Assembly: GCA_002483445.1 (NCBI GenBank)
Contig: DLHY01000051.1
Location: 1-64,000 of the forward strand
DNA from: Blastocatellia bacterium UBA7656
Lineage (GTDB): Bacteria; Acidobacteriota; Blastocatellia; UBA7656
Reading direction: 5' to 3'
DNA: 64,000 bases
The translations under genes and the position numbers were made by a program. Every line of letters starts with the position of its first letter. The stretch's first letter is position 1. Below the pieces are notes generated by a model. It searched no databases. It was not told where the DNA came from and was given only the letters and a program-made list of their open reading frames with translations. Positions 61,469-64,000 of this stretch are shown here, in pieces.

Positions 61469-61633
61469 TACGCTAAAAAGGACATTGCCGCCGCGTGGTG
61501 AGTCTCGTTATCAGAAAGAAGAAATTGCGAAGGAATCATTCGCGGGCGGCGTCGCATCTCTTTCTCCCGCTTTCCTCTTGTGCCAGGCAAGGCCAGTTTC
61601 AGAGGACGTGCCGAAGCCGCCCGCGAAAGATGC

Positions 61634-62914
61634 TCATCCGAGAAAGCCTATGTTCTCGAAACTCGCGCCCAGCACCTCGCGCGAATCGACTCCCAGCCAG
61701 CGATCCAGAATAGTCGCATACACGGCGCGGAAATCGACTTTGAATTTCGGATTGCCCGCCACGTCAAGCTCCGTCGTCGCAAGCGACGCATAATCTCCGT
61801 ACACATTCCCACTCACTGGATTGCCAACGATGAAAACGGGCGAGGTCGTGCCGTGATCGGTTCCAAACGAAGCATTCTCATCGGGACGGCGACCGAATTC
61901 CGACCACTGCATTATCAACACATCATCAGCCATCTGGTGTTCAACCATATCGTCATAAAAAGCCTTCACTGCTTCTGAAAACCAGCGCAGCAGAAGCGCG
62001 TGCGCGCCGCTCAACTTGTCCGCCTGATTATTCGGATGAGCGATCTGATCAGCGTGAGTGTCGAAGCCTCCCATCTGCGCGTAGACGAGACTCGCTTCCG
62101 GTATGGTCGTCAGAAGCTGCGCCAGCATCTTCATACCAGACGCCAGCGGATTTCCCTGTGGGTACACGACCGAAGATTGATAATTCACAATCGAGGACTG
62201 GACTCGCTGCGCGCCTCCCAGAGCCTGAAACGCCGTGCTGTTTACAGAATTCATCGCGCTGCCGGGAGCGAACTGGCGGCTTGCAGCGTAAGCGAATGTG
62301 TTTATCTGATTGTTGCTGTCGTCGGGGTAAGCCGGATCGGTGATGAAATTGTAGAGCGAAAAATCGAGTATGTTCGGAATGACCACCTGACTGGCATTGA
62401 AACTCCTGGGTGCTTCGATCCCTCCGACCGACGCGGCTGGAAGTCCCGTCTCTCCCATCAGAGCGATGTCCGCGTATTTGCCGAGCCACCCCACGCGAGT
62501 CGTGCCGCTCAATTCAGCCGTGTGCCAGATATCCATCGAGAGAAAGTGCGACAGATTAGCATTCGGATATCCCACGCCGTTGATGACGGCGACGCGACCC
62601 TGATCGTAGAGGTCTTTGACTGCCCCCATCGCCGGATGCAATCCGAACTTGTCGGTTATAATCGTCGAGCGGCTCTGGCTGTCGCGCAGTTCGTTTTCAC
62701 GGAAAGAAATCGTCGGGCGAAGCTGATAGTAGCGCGAATCGGTGTAGGGAACTACGGTGTTGAGACCGTCGTTGCCGCCGCCTAGTTGAATGACGACGAA
62801 TCTTCGACGCCGGGTCTGAGCGTGCGCTTCTTTCAGCCACACATTTGGCAGCACAAGCCCGACTGCGACCGCGCCTGCGCTTTGCTTGATGAATTGTCTT
62901 CTTGTCGTAGCCAT
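61634..62914 (-). CDS. DUF1501 protein (Tat-exported)
   Basis: 426 residues. The N-terminus is a twin-arginine signal (MATTRRQFIKQSAGAVAVGLVLPNVW). The body shows VVIQLGGGNDGLNTVVPY, HPAMGAVKDLYDQGRVAVINGVGYPN, and SEFGRRPDENASFGTDHGTTSPVFIVG, the DUF1501 pattern related to sulfatase/phosphatase folds. DUF1501 and DUF1800 proteins are normally encoded together, as here. Function unknown; exported location is supported by the signal. Confidence 0.92.
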   Translation of the reverse strand: MATTRRQFIKQSAGAVAVGLVLPNVWLKEAHAQTRRRRFVVIQLGGGNDGLNTVVPYTDSRYYQLRPTISFRENELRDSQSRSTIITDKFGLHPAMGAVKDLYDQGRVAVINGVGYPNANLSHFLSMDIWHTAELSGTTRVGWLGKYADIALMGETGLPAASVGGIEAPRSFNASQVVIPNILDFSLYNFITDPAYPDDSNNQINTFAYAASRQFAPGSAMNSVNSTAFQALGGAQRVQSSIVNYQSSVVYPQGNPLASGMKMLAQLLTTIPEASLVYAQMGGFDTHADQIAHPNNQADKLSGAHALLLRWFSEAVKAFYDDMVEHQMADDVLIMQWSEFGRRPDENASFGTDHGTTSPVFIVGNPVSGNVYGDYASLATTELDVAGNPKFKVDFRAVYATILDRWLGVDSREVLGASFENIGFLG

Positions 62915-62932
62915 GCTCTCCTCCTCTGAAAG

Positions 62933-63016
62933 AGATGTTAGATGTTAGAGGATAGATTTTAGTGAAGGCTCCTCTTCACTTGATCACTAACATCTAACAT
63001 CTAGCATCTGACATCT
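62933..63016. repeat. Heptamer hairpin, AGATGTT type
   Basis: Arms 62933-62962 and 62987-63016, 30 bases each, with a 24-base loop; the right arm is four clean words, the left arm is more diverged. It lies between the DUF1501 and DUF1800 genes of one operon. Third member of the family with 11108-11202 and 16637-16711. Confidence 0.93.
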
Positions 63017-63024
63017 TTCCTCTT

Positions 63025-64000
63025 TCAGTTCAACTGAAATTCCGAAAGGCACATCAAGAGATGAACCAGCCCGCGCACTTTGCGGTCGATGGTTCGGTCA
63101 TCGCGCTCAAACCCCGCGGGGTTTCCTTTCTCGTCCGATTCGAGATACTCGCGCAATTTCTTTTGCGTGTCCGAATCGACTTTGAGCGGCCCCAGGACAG
63201 AAAGGAATTTCTTGACGGTTTTCTTCGAATTGCCCTTCGTGTATTTGCGGAGTTGTTCGTGCGAGAGATAAACGCCGGGAGGATTGTCTCTGGCGGGCCG
63301 CGAGATTGCGATGAGGTCGGCCCAAGTGTATCGGTTCAACATCATCCCGGTGTTGATCCATCCGAGGTTGAGATTCCACCCGGCGACATCAGGCGGATTG
63401 AACAACTCCTGTCCGAGAAGGATCGAAACAAGGGCCAGGATATTCGGATTGTTTCTGAAATTTCCCGGAACGAAATTGACGCCCAGCATTCGAATCGCGC
63501 CGATGATGAGTTCTACCGGCTGCTTGACTATACTGAAGCGCGCCCGCTCGCTGAAGAATTCGTCTGAGGTGAATATGGCTCGCGCAAGTTCCCTGATCGA
63601 GTGATTGCGATTCATATAAACATCGGCGAACTGCTCGATGATCGCCCGGTCTTCGCTCGTCGCATTGAGCGGGCGGACGAAGAAATCGAAGAATTTCTTC
63701 ACCAGAAATCGCGCGGTCGCCCGCCGGTTCGAGATTATGGCGACTACATCTTCGCCGCTGAAGTTCGCCGTCTGTCCGTAGACGGTTTTCAGCCCGTTGT
63801 CGTGTTCAGGCCCGTTGATGAAGAAGCGATAATTGAAACGGTCGGGGTCTTGCCGCGAAGGACCGAAGAATTTCCATCCCGTAAAGGCGCGAGCTATTTC
63901 CTTAACATCCTGCTCAGTGTAGTTGGCCTGCCCGGTCACCGCGTCGAATATGCCCATCGAGAAAAGCTCCTGAAGCTCGCGCGAGAAGTTTTCGTTCGGC
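63025..64000 (-). CDS. DUF1800 protein, 5' end outside the window
   Basis: The last ~325 residues of a DUF1800 protein; the reading frame is open to the window end, with NFSRELQELFSMGIFDAVTGQANYTEQDVKEIARAFTGWKF, typical of the family core, followed by GFERDDRTIDRKVRGLVHLLMCLSEFQLN at the C-terminus. It precedes the DUF1501 gene on the same strand, separated by the heptamer hairpin. Role unknown. Confidence 0.92.
   Translation of the reverse strand, partial: PNENFSRELQELFSMGIFDAVTGQANYTEQDVKEIARAFTGWKFFGPSRQDPDRFNYRFFINGPEHDNGLKTVYGQTANFSGEDVVAIISNRRATARFLVKKFFDFFVRPLNATSEDRAIIEQFADVYMNRNHSIRELARAIFTSDEFFSERARFSIVKQPVELIIGAIRMLGVNFVPGNFRNNPNILALVSILLGQELFNPPDVAGWNLNLGWINTGMMLNRYTWADLIAISRPARDNPPGVYLSHEQLRKYTKGNSKKTVKKFLSVLGPLKVDSDTQKKLREYLESDEKGNPAGFERDDRTIDRKVRGLVHLLMCLSEFQLN

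Overview
The window looks like a chromosomal segment of an acidobacterium, most likely of the Blastocatellia type. The signs are a one-component pairing of an ECF sigma factor of the large TIGR02999-like group with a membrane Ser/Thr kinase carrying TPRs, a TonB-dependent receptor with an N-terminal carboxypeptidase-regulatory-like domain, a DUF1501/DUF1800 pair, secreted proteins with 'AQ' signal-peptide ends, and moderately high GC. This placement is inference from gene families; no rRNA or tRNA gene was seen.

Layout. 1-3500: decayed gene fragments (SnoaL-like, Uma2-like, kinase-like) and two secreted proteins. 3.7-8.0 kb: ECF sigma factor, Ser/Thr kinase, and a broken chimera of kinase and acyl-CoA synthetase. 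8-15 kb: ACT protein, exported alanine racemase, then three membrane-fusion proteins in a row with one MacB/FtsX-type permease. 15.7-24.5 kb: the infC-rpmI-rplT-pheS translation operon, interrupted before pheT by an adenine methylase, a SacI-family restriction endonuclease, a SLOG-like protein and a large Rossmann protein. 24.6-27.3 kb: zapB-like, zapA, hemL. 29-34.3 kb: acyl-CoA synthetase, a multihaem cytochrome with an in-frame UGA, and pilT. 34-46 kb: hydrolases, M20 peptidase, SixA, DinB, two haloalkane-dehalogenase-like proteins with a quinone oxidoreductase, two enoyl-CoA hydratases, an unusual response regulator, ornithine cyclodeaminase and two cupredoxins. 46-53 kb: TonB-dependent receptor, FAD oxidoreductase, antitoxin, and a large glycine-rich secreted protein. 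53-61.5 kb: DinB, SDR, DNA alkylation repair genes, four VOC proteins, ssb, PAP2 and a toxin-antitoxin remnant. 61.6-64 kb: DUF1501 and DUF1800, the latter running off the window.

The observations I rate highest are: (1) an in-frame TGA at the position of a conserved Cys in the phosphatase-like/multihaem cytochrome protein, a candidate selenocysteine; (2) a TTGACA/TAATAT promoter whose spacer contains a run of ten G, in front of the glycine-rich secreted protein, a candidate phase-variable switch; (3) at least ten intergenic elements built from 7-base words, many folding as hairpins with 30-base arms; (4) a restriction-modification/SLOG cassette lying inside the pheS-pheT operon; (5) a PheT that lacks the tRNA-binding OB domain.

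The window also contains many broken genes: two toxin genes lost beside intact antitoxins, two truncated SnoaL-like genes each beside the same heptamer repeat, a gene with two nonsense codons, and the kinase/synthetase chimera. This points to an accessory-rich, actively rearranging region around a conserved translation and cell-division core.
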